Assembly: GCF_014199595.1 (NCBI RefSeq)
Contig: NZ_JACHNX010000002.1
Location: forward strand, 186,001 to 250,000
DNA from: Sphingomonas yabuuchiae
GTDB taxonomy: Bacteria; Pseudomonadota; Alphaproteobacteria; Sphingomonadales; Sphingomonadaceae
Length of the DNA stretch: 64,000 bases
Direction: 5' to 3'
The position numbers were made by a program, and so were the translations under genes. Shown piece by piece: positions 28,351 through 37,467 of this stretch. Positions within the stretch are counted from its first letter, which is position 1, and each line of letters opens with the position of its first letter. Under the pieces are notes generated by a model that made no database searches, was not told the origin of the DNA, and worked only from the letters and a program-made list of their open reading frames with translations.

Positions 28351-28875
28351 TCAGTTTCCGTTGGTGCAGAGCGGCAGGTCGGGCACGGCCACCTGCCGCC
28401 CCCGTGCCTTTTCGGTCTTGAGATATTGTAGGGCGGTCACGACCACCCCGGCCATGTTGCGCGGGGGCAGGGGGGCCAACTGCGTCACCAGCCGGTCGAT
28501 CGTCCCGCAATCCTCCAGGCCGATACGCCCGACGATGAACGGCACCAACAGCGAGGTCAGCAGCGGCCGGGCATAGTCCGACTGAAGCAGCGTATCGATC
28601 GCGGGATCGGACAGCTTGACGATCGCGGCTCGTGCGGCGGGCCATGCCTGGTCGGCCGCACTTTCATATTTCGAGATCAGCGAACCGCCGCCCCGGATCA
28701 GGCTGTTGGCGGGCAGCCGTGCGCCGCACACCCGGCCCGTCTCGCGCAGGATGTCGGGCATGGCGACCAGCGTCATCGCTTCCGCCTCGGGCGCGGTGAT
28801 GCAGGCCTGCTGCGCCGTCGCGACCTCGGGGGCGGCGAGTGCGACCAGCGCGACGATCAGGCCCAGCCGCTTCAT
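28351..28875 (-). CDS. Unknown exported protein in the ispDF operon
   Basis: 174 residues, not recognised. A signal peptide (MKRLGLIVALVALAAPEVAT, cleavage near A-T-A-Q-Q) is followed by an all-helical-looking mature protein with four Cys in two spaced pairs (Q-A-C-I-T, R-V-C-G-A, E-D-C-G-T, P-L-C-T-N), which suggests disulfides in the periplasm. It starts in an ATGA overlap with ispDF and ends one base before cinA. The location in a cytosolic isoprenoid operon gives no clear hint. Confidence 0.75.
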   Translation of the reverse strand: MKRLGLIVALVALAAPEVATAQQACITAPEAEAMTLVAMPDILRETGRVCGARLPANSLIRGGGSLISKYESAADQAWPAARAAIVKLSDPAIDTLLQSDYARPLLTSLLVPFIVGRIGLEDCGTIDRLVTQLAPLPPRNMAGVVVTALQYLKTEKARGRQVAVPDLPLCTNGN

Positions 28876-30032
28876 GCCGCCGCCCCGCCGGGCAGGCGGA
28901 CGGTCGCCACCGCCTGGGTCGCGATCCCCTCGCCACGCCCGGTAAAGCCCAGCCGTTCGGTGGTTGTGGCCTTCAGGCTGACCCGGCTCGGGTCGATGTT
29001 CAACAGCCCGGCGATCCGCTCCACCATGGCGGCGCGGTGCGGGCCGATCTTCGGCGCTTCGCAGATGATGGTCAGGTCGACGAAATCGATCCGGCCGCCC
29101 TTGTCGGCGATCAGCTTGGCGGCGTGCTCAAGGAACTGGCCCGACTCGGCACCCTTCCACTGCGGATCGCTGGGCGGGAAATGCGTGCCGATATCGCCCG
29201 CCGCGATCGTGCCGAGCAGCGCATCGGTCAGCGCGTGTAGCGCGACATCGGCGTCGCTATGCCCCGACAGGCCCTGATGATGGGGGATCAGCACGCCGCC
29301 CAGCCACAATTCCTCGCCATCCTCCAGCCGGTGGACGTCATAGCCCATCGCGGTCCGGGTTTCCCAGGTCAGGCGCATATCGGCTCCGGTCATGTCGTCG
29401 GGATAGGTGATTTTCTCGAGCATGGCATCGCCCTGCACCAAAGCGACGCGCCCGCCAAGCCGTCGCACCATCTGTGCGTCGTCCGTAGCTTCCGCTTCGG
29501 CGGGCCAGGCCGCGTGCGCGGCGATCACGGCTTGCAGGTGGAAACCCTGCGGCGTCTGGACACGGACCACGCCGTCGCGGGGGACGGTCTCGCCCAGGGC
29601 ATCGTCCAAGGACCGGGCAAGTGTGTCGGCCACGGGCAGGACGGGCATCGCCCCATCGGCCGAGCCAAGCCCCGCCAGCACGCGGTCGATGACGTCCGCC
29701 GACAGGAAAGGGCGCGCGGCGTCATGGATCAACACCTGCGTGACACCTGCCAGCGCCAGATGGCGCAGGCCACGTGCCACCGATTCCCGACGACTGGCAC
29801 CGCCCGCCTCCACCCAGGCGCCCGGTAGCAATGACCGCGCATGATCGATCTGCTCTTCCGCGACCATCGTCAGGATGATGTCAACCGCCGGGTGCGAGGT
29901 GAAGGCGGCGTGGCTCCAGCCGAGCATCGGCCGACCACCGAGATCGCGAAACTGCTTCGGCACGCCGCCGCCCATGCGGGAACCCCCGCCCGCCGCGACG
30001 ATCAGTGCGGCGATCTTTCCATCCTGGCTCAT
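28872..30032 (-). CDS. ispDF: Bifunctional MEP cytidylyltransferase / MECDP synthase
   Basis: 386 residues fusing two consecutive-pathway enzymes of MEP isoprenoid synthesis. The IspD half (about 1-225) has the nucleotide-binding A-A-G-G-G-S-R-M-G-G-G-V-P-K-Q-F, D-A-A-R-P-F and the VRVQTPQGF segment. The IspF half (about 230-386) has G-Y-D-V-H-R-L with metal Asp and His, S-G-H-S-D-A-D-V with the third metal His, and the terminal T-T-T-E-R-L-G-F-T-G-R-G-E-G. Fused IspDF is typical of many alphaproteobacteria. It is divergent from dusB over 89 bases. Confidence 0.97.
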   Translation of the reverse strand: MSQDGKIAALIVAAGGGSRMGGGVPKQFRDLGGRPMLGWSHAAFTSHPAVDIILTMVAEEQIDHARSLLPGAWVEAGGASRRESVARGLRHLALAGVTQVLIHDAARPFLSADVIDRVLAGLGSADGAMPVLPVADTLARSLDDALGETVPRDGVVRVQTPQGFHLQAVIAAHAAWPAEAEATDDAQMVRRLGGRVALVQGDAMLEKITYPDDMTGADMRLTWETRTAMGYDVHRLEDGEELWLGGVLIPHHQGLSGHSDADVALHALTDALLGTIAAGDIGTHFPPSDPQWKGAESGQFLEHAAKLIADKGGRIDFVDLTIICEAPKIGPHRAAMVERIAGLLNIDPSRVSLKATTTERLGFTGRGEGIATQAVATVRLPGGAAA

Positions 30033-30121
30033 AGGGTCCGCCTAGCGGCTTTTCGGCTCAGTCGCCAATCTTGCCATGGCGGCCCACTTCCCGTATGGCG
30101 ACTGCTTAATTTTCAGGCAGT

Positions 30122-31126
30122 ATGATGCGTAATCTCGCTCCCATCCAGGTCGGTCCGGTGACGATCGACAGCCCCGTCGTGCTGGCACCGATGACCGGCG
30201 TCACCGACATGCCGTTCCGCACACTCGTTCGCCGTTACGGCTCGGGCCTCAACGTCACCGAGATGATCGCCAGCCAGGCCGCGATCCGCGAAACGCGCCA
30301 GTCGATCCAGAAGGCCGCCTGGCATCCGCTCGAAGAGCCGGTGTCGATGCAGCTTGTCGGCTGCACGCCCTATGAAATGGGCGAGGCGGCCAAGCTGAAC
30401 GCCGATCGCGGGGCCGCGATCATCGACATCAACATGGGCTGCCCGGTGCGCAAGGTCGTCAATGGCGATGCGGGCTCGGCACTGATGCGCGACCTGAAGC
30501 TGGCCTCGGCGATCATCGAGGCGACGGTGAAGGCGGTCGACGTGCCGGTGACGCTGAAGATGCGGATGGGCTGGTGCCATGACAGCCTGAACGCGCCGGA
30601 ACTGTCGCGCATCGCCGAGGATATCGGCGTCAAGATGATCACCGTCCACGGCCGCACCCGCAACCAGATGTATAAGGGTAGCGCCGACTGGGCGTTCATC
30701 CGCAACGTCAAGGACGCGGTGTCGATCCCAGTCATTGCCAATGGCGACATCTGTTCGATCGACGACGCCGACAAGGCGCTTGAGCAGTCGGGGGCGGATG
30801 GCATCATGATCGGGCGCGGAGCCTATGGCCGTCCCTGGCTGCTGGGGCAGGTGATGCACTGGTTCGCCACCGGCGAACGCCGCGAGGACCCGGCGCTCGA
30901 CGAACAATATCGCGCCGTTACCGAGCATTACGATGCGATGCTGGATCATTATGGCACCGAGACGGGCGTCAACATGGCCCGCAAGCATATCGGCTGGTAC
31001 ACCCGTGGCCTGCATGGCTCGGCCGAGTTCCGCAACACGGTGAACCACGAAGCCAGCGCCGAGCGGGTCAAGGCGATGCTGTACGATTTCTACATGCCGC
31101 AGATCGAGCTTGCAGCGGCTGCCTGA
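30122..31126 (+). CDS. dusB: tRNA-dihydrouridine synthase (DusB/NifR3)
   Basis: 334 residues. FMN-dependent reduction of uridine in the tRNA D-loop. The TIM barrel shows [26 protein letters not shown] with the catalytic Cys, V-H-G-R-T-R, and I-A-N-G-D-I. In alphaproteobacteria this gene (nifR3) regularly leads the ntrBC operon, as here. ATGATG gives two start choices, at 30122 or 30125. The last 17 bases overlap ntrB. Confidence 0.95.
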   Translation: MMRNLAPIQVGPVTIDSPVVLAPMTGVTDMPFRTLVRRYGSGLNVTEMIASQAAIRETRQSIQKAAWHPLEEPVSMQLVGCTPYEMGEAAKLNADRGAAIIDINMGCPVRKVVNGDAGSALMRDLKLASAIIEATVKAVDVPVTLKMRMGWCHDSLNAPELSRIAEDIGVKMITVHGRTRNQMYKGSADWAFIRNVKDAVSIPVIANGDICSIDDADKALEQSGADGIMIGRGAYGRPWLLGQVMHWFATGERREDPALDEQYRAVTEHYDAMLDHYGTETGVNMARKHIGWYTRGLHGSAEFRNTVNHEASAERVKAMLYDFYMPQIELAAAA

Positions 31127-32177
31127 CACGGCCGGTCACGGTCGACCCGGTTTCGGCGCGCTGTTCGGCGCGCTGCCGGTCGCCGTGGTCGTGGTCGATC
31201 CCGACGATCGTATCGGCCATGCCAATGGATTGGCCGAGCAACTGCTCAACCTGTCCGAGCGGTTGATGACCGGGCAGCCGCTCGCCGCGATCCTGCCGCC
31301 GCCCGATGCGCCGCGCAGTCGCGATGGACATGGCTTTGCCGTCTACGACACGGTGATCGCCATACCGCACGGTCCGAAGATCAGGGTCGATTTCGTCGAG
31401 GCGCAGATCCCCGACTATCCCGGCTGGCGCGCCATCACCTTGCATAGTGCGGGGCCTTCGCGTCGGTTGGCCCATGCTTCGGATCGCAGCGCGGGCGCGC
31501 GGGCGGCGGTTGGGGCCGCCGCGATGCTGGCGCATGAGATCAAGAACCCGCTGTCGGGCATCCGAGGCGCGGCGCAGCTGCTCAATGGCGGCGAGCTGAC
31601 CACGCTCATCACGACCGAGGTCGACCGCATCGCCGCGCTGATCGACCGGATGCAGGATTTCAGCGATACCCGGCCGCTGCCGCTGGCGTCGGAGAATATC
31701 TATCCGTTGCTCGGCCATGCCCGTGGTGTTGCCCTGGCAGGCTTTGCGCGGGGCATTCCGATCGAGGAGCGGTTCGACCCTTCGCTGCCGCCGGCACGGA
31801 TCAATCGCGACGCGCTGCTCCAGATCGTCATCAACCTGCTGAAGAATGCGCGAGAGGCCGTCCGTGCGGTTCGCAACCCGCATATCGTCCTGACCACCGC
31901 CTATCGTCACGGCATGTCGGTCAGCGCAGGAGAGGGGCAGCCCCGTCTGCCGCTGCCGATCGAGATTTGCGTGATCGACAATGGCCTCGGCGCGCCCGCC
32001 GATATCGTCGACCATTTGTTCGACCCGTTCGTGTCGGGGCGGCGCGAGGGGCAGGGGCTTGGCCTCGCGCTCGTCGACAAGCTCGTTCGCGACATGAACG
32101 GGATCATCCAATATGCCAGGGAGGGCACGCCGGAAATGACCGTCTTCCGCCTGCTTCTACCCAGAGCCCACCCATGA
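31110..32177 (+). CDS. ntrB: Nitrogen-regulation sensor kinase NtrB
   Basis: 355 residues, beginning with TTG at 31110 inside the dusB end (L-Q-R-L-P-D-T); the next in-frame ATG comes only after the PAS domain has begun. No membrane segment, so a cytosolic kinase controlled by PII-type proteins. PAS domain about 17-120 ([15 protein letters not shown]). The phospho-accepting His is H142 in [11 protein letters not shown]. The N-box is [14 protein letters not shown], and later G-box glycines are G-Q-G-L-G-L-A-L. It phosphorylates NtrC under nitrogen limitation. The stop lies in the first unit of a 14-base tandem repeat leading to ntrC. Confidence 0.93.
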   Translation: MQRLPDTAGHGRPGFGALFGALPVAVVVVDPDDRIGHANGLAEQLLNLSERLMTGQPLAAILPPPDAPRSRDGHGFAVYDTVIAIPHGPKIRVDFVEAQIPDYPGWRAITLHSAGPSRRLAHASDRSAGARAAVGAAAMLAHEIKNPLSGIRGAAQLLNGGELTTLITTEVDRIAALIDRMQDFSDTRPLPLASENIYPLLGHARGVALAGFARGIPIEERFDPSLPPARINRDALLQIVINLLKNAREAVRAVRNPHIVLTTAYRHGMSVSAGEGQPRLPLPIEICVIDNGLGAPADIVDHLFDPFVSGRREGQGLGLALVDKLVRDMNGIIQYAREGTPEMTVFRLLLPRAHP

Positions 32178-32205
32178 GAGCCCATCCATGAGCCCCCAAT
32201 CATGA
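32164..32205 (+). repeat. Three 14-base tandem repeats forming an ATGA relay between ntrB and ntrC
   Basis: GAGCCCACCCATGA (32164-32177), GAGCCCATCCATGA (32178-32191) and GCCCCCAATCATGA (32192-32205) follow head to tail. Each holds ATGA. The first ends with the ntrB stop and its ATG (32174) opens a five-codon frame M-R-A-H-P. That frame's stop overlaps the ATG at 32188, which opens M-S-P-Q-S. That second stop overlaps the ntrC start at 32202. The geometry would allow step-by-step re-initiation from ntrB to ntrC. Confidence 0.8.
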
Positions 32206-33656
32206 GTCATGTCCTCGTCGTCGATGACGACGCCGCGATCCGTACCGTCGTCGGTCAGGCCCTGCGGCGGGCTGGGCACGAGGTGACGACGGTCGAGACG
32301 CTGGCGCGGCTCGACCGTATCCTTGCGGGTGGCGCGCCGGACGTGCTGGTCACCGACGTGATCCTGCCGGACGGCGACGGTATCGATCATATCCGGGGCG
32401 TGGCCGAGCGGTTTCCTGCCCTACCGATCATCGTCCTGTCGGCGCAGAACACGCTGACCACCGCCGTCCGCGCGGCGGAAGTCGGGGCGTATGAGTATCT
32501 TCCCAAACCCTTCGACCTCGATGCGCTGACCCATGCCGTCGCCGGCGCGCTCGCCCGGCGCGGCGTGCTGGTCGAGGACGGGTTGGGCGAAGATGACCGT
32601 GCGCTGCCGCTGATCGGCCGGTCGCAGGCGATGCAGGGCGTGTACCGCGTGATCGCCCGTGTCGTGTCCACCGACCTGACCGTTCTCGTCTCGGGCGAGT
32701 CGGGGACCGGCAAGGAACTGGTCGCGCGGGCGATCCACGACCTTGGCCCCCGCCGCGCCGCGCCCTTCGTCGCGCTCAACATGGCCGCGATCCCCCGCGA
32801 ACTGATCGAGGCCGAGCTGTTCGGGCACGAACGTGGCGCTTTCACCGGCGCGGCCCAGCGCAATGCTGGCCGGTTCGAGCAGGCGGCGGGCGGTACGCTG
32901 TTCCTCGACGAGATCGGTGACATGCCGATGGAGGCGCAGACGCGGCTGCTCCGCGTCCTGCAATCGGGTGAGTTCACGACGGTCGGCGGCGCGCGGACGA
33001 TCCGCACCGATGTCCGCATCGTGGCGGCGACCAACCGCGATCTCAGCCAGCAGGTGGCCTCGGGGCAATTCCGCGAGGACCTGTTCTATCGCCTGAACGT
33101 CGTGCCGATCGCCTTGCCGGCCCTTCGCGAACGACGGCAGGATATTCCGCTGCTCGCCCGGCATTTCCTGGAGAATGCCGCGCTACAGGGACTGCCCAAG
33201 CGCCGGATCGATACCCATGCGCTCGATGTGCTGGTCACCCATGACTGGCCGGGCAATGTCCGTGAGCTTGAGAATATGATGCGGCGCCTCGCCGTGCTCG
33301 CGCGCGACGAGGTGATCGATGCCGAAGCGGTGCGGACGATGTTGGGGGAGGCGCGTTCGTCTTCCGCAGCGGTCGGCGCTGCGGCTGCGGATGGCGACCT
33401 GTCGGCGGCGGTGCGTGCTTATATCGCGCGTCTCGCCATGTCGCAGCCGACATCGCTGGATGACGGCACGCTCTATGACCGGATCATCGGCGAGGTCGAA
33501 CGCCCCCTGATCGAGGCGATGCTCGCACGCCACGGCGGCAACCAGCTTCGTGCAGCGCGCGCCATGGGCATCAACCGCAATACGCTTCGCAAGCGGCTCG
33601 ATACGCTGAACATCCCCGTCAATGGCGATGACGAGGGTGGAGAGGCCTTGGGATAA
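32202..33656 (+). CDS. ntrC: Nitrogen-regulation response regulator NtrC (sigma-54 activator)
   Basis: 484 residues. Receiver domain with acidic pocket V-V-D-D-D and phospho-acceptor D52 (V-T-D-V-I-L-P-D). The AAA+ domain has Walker A GESGTGKE (165-172), the sigma-54 contact loop GAFTGA (212-217), and Walker B L-F-L-D-E-I-G-D (233-240). Fis-type DNA-binding helix at the C terminus (L-R-A-A-R-A-M-G-I-N-R-N-T-L-R-K-R-L). It is therefore a complete, sigma-54-dependent activator of nitrogen-scavenging genes, partner of NtrB. No clear Shine-Dalgarno precedes the ATG; the start sits in the tandem ATGA repeat. Confidence 0.96.
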   Translation: MSHVLVVDDDAAIRTVVGQALRRAGHEVTTVETLARLDRILAGGAPDVLVTDVILPDGDGIDHIRGVAERFPALPIIVLSAQNTLTTAVRAAEVGAYEYLPKPFDLDALTHAVAGALARRGVLVEDGLGEDDRALPLIGRSQAMQGVYRVIARVVSTDLTVLVSGESGTGKELVARAIHDLGPRRAAPFVALNMAAIPRELIEAELFGHERGAFTGAAQRNAGRFEQAAGGTLFLDEIGDMPMEAQTRLLRVLQSGEFTTVGGARTIRTDVRIVAATNRDLSQQVASGQFREDLFYRLNVVPIALPALRERRQDIPLLARHFLENAALQGLPKRRIDTHALDVLVTHDWPGNVRELENMMRRLAVLARDEVIDAEAVRTMLGEARSSSAAVGAAAADGDLSAAVRAYIARLAMSQPTSLDDGTLYDRIIGEVERPLIEAMLARHGGNQLRAARAMGINRNTLRKRLDTLNIPVNGDDEGGEALG

Positions 33657-33708
33657 TTTTCACGAATTGTGGCTTGCAGGACACGCTTCACGTTGTACGA
33701 TTGCAACG

Positions 33709-35955
33709 ATGTTGGCGTCCGTGAAGCCCGCTGAACCTGCCGAAGGGCCGCGCTCTCGCTTCGCGGTCACTCCGGTCATGGAGGTTGCGGTCGTCCTGGG
33801 GGCGGTCGTGATCGCGGTCGGGACCTATGTCTATATCGACAGTCGCCATGATGCGCAGGGGCTTATCGCACCGCCCGTGATGGCGGGGTTGCTCGCGCTC
33901 AATCTGGTGCCGGGCGTGCTTCTTTTGATGTTGCTCGGGCGGCGGGTCGCGATGCGACGGGCGGCCCAGTCGGCGGTCGGCGGCGGTGGGCGTCTGCACG
34001 TGCGACTGGTCGCGCTGTTCTCGCTGACCGCGAGCATTCCGATCCTGTTGACCGTCGTCACCGCTTCGGTTCTGTTCCAGTCCTCGGCCGAATTCTGGAT
34101 TTCCGATCGCGCCCGCCAGGCGTTCGGTGACGCCATGGACATTGCCCGCCAGTCGCAGCAGCAGATCATCAAGCGCTGGGTCGATACCGGCCGTGCCATG
34201 TCGCAGGACCTCGGCCGTAACCTGCCCGCGCTGCGCGAGAACCGGCGCGATTTCCACGACTATCTCGTCCAGCAGACGGTCGTGCGCGATACGGTGGAGT
34301 CGGTCCTCTTCTCCTACGATCGGAAGCAGGGCTTCAAATTCTACGACTTCTTCAACCAGCCGTCGGACACGACCTTTCGCGAGTTGGTGACGCCGGAAAT
34401 GATCCAGCAGGCGAGCAAGCTGAGCCGGCCCGAAGTGGGCATCAACGAGCAGCGCGTCTGGGTGGTCACGCCTTTGCCTGAGGGTAGTGGCCTGATGCTC
34501 TATATCGGCACGCCAGTGAATGCCGAATTCCTCAGCAAGCAGCATTTCGCCGCCGAGGACGTGTTCGACGATTATCGTGCGCTTCAGGGGCGTGCCCGGT
34601 CGCTCCAGTTGAAATTCAACCTCGTCCTGTTCGCGATCGCGCTTCTGATCGTCGGCATTGCGGTCTGGATCGCCTTGGCCGTGGCGGACCGTCTCGTCCG
34701 CCCCGTGGGCGAGCTGGTCGACGCTGCACGGCGGATCGCGGGCGGTGACCTGACCGCCCGCGTGCCCGATCCCAAGACCCGCGACGAGGTCGGGACGCTC
34801 GCCAACGCCTTCAACCAGATGACCGGCCAGTTGGAGCGCCAGAACACGGAATTGGTTACCGCCAATGCCCAGCTCAACAATCGTCGTGCATTGATCGAGG
34901 CGGTGATGGCAGGCGTTTCCGCTGGTGTCGTTGCGATCGGACGGGATCGGCAGGTGCGGATCGCGAACAACTCCGCGGATTTACTGCTCGGTGCCGATCA
35001 GGGAGGTCTGGTCGGGCGCAAGCTGGGCGAGGTCGCGCCCGAGCTTGACGAGCTTCTCGACCAGGGACGGCGTGAAGCGACGGTGCAGGTGGCGCTCCAT
35101 GGCGACATGCGCACCCTCGCGGTGCGCATTGCGCAGACCGGCGACGGTCCGATCCTGACCTTTGACGACATCACCCAGCAATTGCTCGACCAGCGCCGAG
35201 CCGCCTGGTCGGACGTCGCGCGCCGCATCGCGCATGAGATCAAGAACCCCCTGACCCCGATCCAGCTTGCCGCCGAACGACTCCAGCGACGCTATGGAAA
35301 GGTCGTCGGGCCGGAAGATCCGACGTTTGGCCGCCTGACCGAGACCATCGTCCGTCAGGTCGGCGACCTTCGCCGCATGGTTGACGAATTCTCATCCTTC
35401 GCCCGGATGCCCAAGCCCGTGTTCCGCGAAGAGGCCATCGCCGATATCTGCGCCCAGGCGATGTTCCTGCACGAAGTCGCGCATCCGGAGGTCCGGTTCC
35501 AGCTGGATCAGGAGGAGCCCGCCCCGACCCTTGTCTGCGACCGTCGTCAGATGAGCCAGGCGCTGACGAACATCGTCAAGAATGCGGTGGAAGCCATCGA
35601 GTCCCGTCCGGAAGGCCTGACGGGCGGAGAGGTTGTGATGACCGTCGGCCAGCAGGGCGGCATGGTCACGATCACGGTGACCGACAATGGCATCGGCCTG
35701 CCGCCGGAGCGCGACCGCATCATCGAGCCCTATATGACGACGCGCGCGCGCGGCACCGGACTGGGCCTCGCCATCGTCAACAAGATCATTGCGGAACATG
35801 CCGGCACGATCGGCTTTTCCGACAATCCCGCCGGTGGGACCATCGTTTCGATGATGTTCGACGCCGGTGCCCTGGCGGCGCTGGATCAGGGGGGCGCCGA
35901 ACCCGAACTGGCTGGGGAGGGCCAGCTCACCGCATTGACTCGTACCCGGACGTAA
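33709..35955 (+). CDS. ntrY: Membrane sensor kinase NtrY
   Basis: 748 residues from ATG 33709 (M-L-A-S-V-K-P-A-E-P); an open frame upstream to 33622 overlaps ntrC and looks non-native. Three N-terminal membrane spans (about 23-43, 51-75, 97-122), a large extracytoplasmic region, and a fourth span (about 300-326) followed by a HAMP domain (D-R-L-V-R-P-V-G-E-L). A PAS-like domain comes next (G-V-V-A-I-G-R-D-R-Q-V-R-I-A-N-N). The kinase core has H509 in [14 protein letters not shown]-box A-L-T-N-I-V-K-N-A-V-E-A-I and G-T-G-L-G-L-A-I. It phosphorylates NtrX. Only 7 bases separate it from ntrX. Confidence 0.95.
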   Translation: MLASVKPAEPAEGPRSRFAVTPVMEVAVVLGAVVIAVGTYVYIDSRHDAQGLIAPPVMAGLLALNLVPGVLLLMLLGRRVAMRRAAQSAVGGGGRLHVRLVALFSLTASIPILLTVVTASVLFQSSAEFWISDRARQAFGDAMDIARQSQQQIIKRWVDTGRAMSQDLGRNLPALRENRRDFHDYLVQQTVVRDTVESVLFSYDRKQGFKFYDFFNQPSDTTFRELVTPEMIQQASKLSRPEVGINEQRVWVVTPLPEGSGLMLYIGTPVNAEFLSKQHFAAEDVFDDYRALQGRARSLQLKFNLVLFAIALLIVGIAVWIALAVADRLVRPVGELVDAARRIAGGDLTARVPDPKTRDEVGTLANAFNQMTGQLERQNTELVTANAQLNNRRALIEAVMAGVSAGVVAIGRDRQVRIANNSADLLLGADQGGLVGRKLGEVAPELDELLDQGRREATVQVALHGDMRTLAVRIAQTGDGPILTFDDITQQLLDQRRAAWSDVARRIAHEIKNPLTPIQLAAERLQRRYGKVVGPEDPTFGRLTETIVRQVGDLRRMVDEFSSFARMPKPVFREEAIADICAQAMFLHEVAHPEVRFQLDQEEPAPTLVCDRRQMSQALTNIVKNAVEAIESRPEGLTGGEVVMTVGQQGGMVTITVTDNGIGLPPERDRIIEPYMTTRARGTGLGLAIVNKIIAEHAGTIGFSDNPAGGTIVSMMFDAGALAALDQGGAEPELAGEGQLTALTRTRT

Positions 35956-35962
35956 AAAGATC

Positions 35963-37339
35963 ATGGCTTTGGACATCCTCGTCGTCGACGACGAACTCGA
36001 TATCCGCGAACTTGTCGCGGGCGTGCTGGAGGACGAGGGCTATGACGCCCGCGTCGCGGCCGATAGCGATTCCGCGCTGGAGGCGGTGGCGGTGCGACGT
36101 CCGTCGCTCGTTCTTCTCGACGTGTGGCTACAGGGGTCGAAGCTCGACGGGCTGGAGCTGCTCGACGAGATCAAGCGGCGCGATCCGTCTATTCCGGTCC
36201 TCGTCATCTCCGGTCATGGCAATCTCGACACGGCCGTCGCCGCGATCCGAAAGGGTGCGGCCGACTTCATCGAAAAGCCGTTCGAGGCCGAACGCCTGCT
36301 CTTGATGGTCGCACGCGCGACCGAGACCGAAAGGCTGCGTCGCGAAAACGCCTCGCTGCGGGCGTCGGCCGGGCGGGAGACCGATCTGACCGGATCATCG
36401 AGCGCCATCAACGGCATTCGCGCGACCCTGAAGCGTGTGGCCGCAACGGGCAGCCGGGTGCTCATCATGGGGTCGGCAGGCGTCGGCAAGGAGGTCGCCG
36501 CACGCCTGCTCCACGGCTGGAGCAACCGCGCCGATGCGCCATTCGTGGTGGTCAGCGCCGCGCGCATGACGCCCGAGCGGGTCGAGGAAGAATTGTTCGG
36601 CGTGGAGGAGGGAGGCGATCTGGTCCGTACCGGCCTTCTCGAACAGGCACATGGCGGCACGCTGTTCCTCGACGAGATCGCGGACATGCCGATCGCGACC
36701 CAGGCACGTATCCTGCGTGTGCTGACCGACCAGAGTTTTACCCGCGTCGGTGGCACCCGCGTCGTCAAGGTCGATGTCCGCGTCGTCTCCGCCACCGCGC
36801 GGGACCTGACCCAGGAAATCGCCGAGGGGCGCTTCCGGGAAGATCTCTACTACCGCCTCAATGTGGTGCCCGTGACCATCCCGTCGCTGGCGGAACGGCG
36901 CGAGGACATTCCGCCGCTGGTCGAGCATTTCATGGCCCATTACGCCAGCGAGCGCCGCGTCCGCACGCCTGAGATCGCGGCCGACGCCATGGTTGCGATG
37001 CAATCTTATGATTGGCCGGGCAATGTTCGCCAGCTCCGCAATGTCGTCGAGCGGACGATCATCCTGGCGCCGGGCGACCGGGTCGGGCGGATCGACCTGG
37101 ACCTGCTGCCCGCCGAGGTGCTGGGGGAGGGGGCCGATATGGGCGGCGGCGGTGCGACGGCGATCATGGGCGCTCCGCTCCGTGAGGCCCGCGAAAGCTG
37201 GGAGCGTGAATATCTGCGTGTCCAAATCCGGCGTTTTTCCGGTAATATCTCACGCACGGCCAGTTTCATCGGGATGGAGCGCTCGGCATTGCACCGCAAG
37301 CTGAAGCTGCTGGGTATCAGCGAGACGCGAGAGGATTGA
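35963..37339 (+). CDS. ntrX: Response regulator NtrX, lacking the sigma-54 contact motif
   Basis: 458 residues. Receiver with V-V-D-D-E and phospho-acceptor D53 (L-L-D-V-W-L-Q-G). The AAA+ domain is recognisable: P-loop GSAGVGKE (170-177), E-L-F-G (210-213) and L-F-L-D-E-I-A-D (234-241). Where NtrC has GAFTGA, NtrX reads [11 protein letters not shown] (214-224), so direct sigma-54 activation is unlikely. The Fis-type helix is at the C terminus ([20 protein letters not shown]). NtrX acts in nitrogen, redox and envelope control in other alphaproteobacteria. The trkA gene often found between ntrX and hfq is absent here. Confidence 0.94.
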   Translation: MALDILVVDDELDIRELVAGVLEDEGYDARVAADSDSALEAVAVRRPSLVLLDVWLQGSKLDGLELLDEIKRRDPSIPVLVISGHGNLDTAVAAIRKGAADFIEKPFEAERLLLMVARATETERLRRENASLRASAGRETDLTGSSSAINGIRATLKRVAATGSRVLIMGSAGVGKEVAARLLHGWSNRADAPFVVVSAARMTPERVEEELFGVEEGGDLVRTGLLEQAHGGTLFLDEIADMPIATQARILRVLTDQSFTRVGGTRVVKVDVRVVSATARDLTQEIAEGRFREDLYYRLNVVPVTIPSLAERREDIPPLVEHFMAHYASERRVRTPEIAADAMVAMQSYDWPGNVRQLRNVVERTIILAPGDRVGRIDLDLLPAEVLGEGADMGGGGATAIMGAPLREARESWEREYLRVQIRRFSGNISRTASFIGMERSALHRKLKLLGISETRED

Positions 37340-37384
37340 TCGCTACCTCTGGACGAACGCCTGTCGAGACCATAGATATCGGTC

Positions 37385-37448
37385 GCGCCCGGTACACGGG
37401 CGCAATTCCGACGCCGGGAAACGGCGCTACTTGCGGGCACGGACCCGC
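37385..37448 (+). promoter_or_regulatory. Three-hairpin leader before hfq
   Basis: The 128-base gap between ntrX and hfq contains three perfect small hairpins in a row: GCGCCCG-gtaca-CGGGCGC (37385-37403), CGCCG-ggaaa-CGGCG (37412-37426) and GCGGG-cacgga-CCCGC (37433-37448). The ribosome site AAGGG lies just after them, 7 bases before the ATG. None has a T tract, so they look like a structured leader rather than a terminator. In other bacteria hfq mRNA leaders are bound by Hfq itself; autoregulation here is inference. Confidence 0.55.
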
Positions 37449-37467
37449 CAAGAACAAGGGCTCGACC

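Noticed and set aside
33674..33701. Possible promoter TTGCAG-N16-TACGAT just before ntrY
   Set aside because: The fit is modest and the start would lie at or inside the ntrY ATG; ntrC-ntrY are more simply one transcript.
32202..37339. ntrYX as a recent horizontal acquisition beside ntrBC
   Set aside because: The order is ancestral in alphaproteobacteria and composition looks the same as the flanks.
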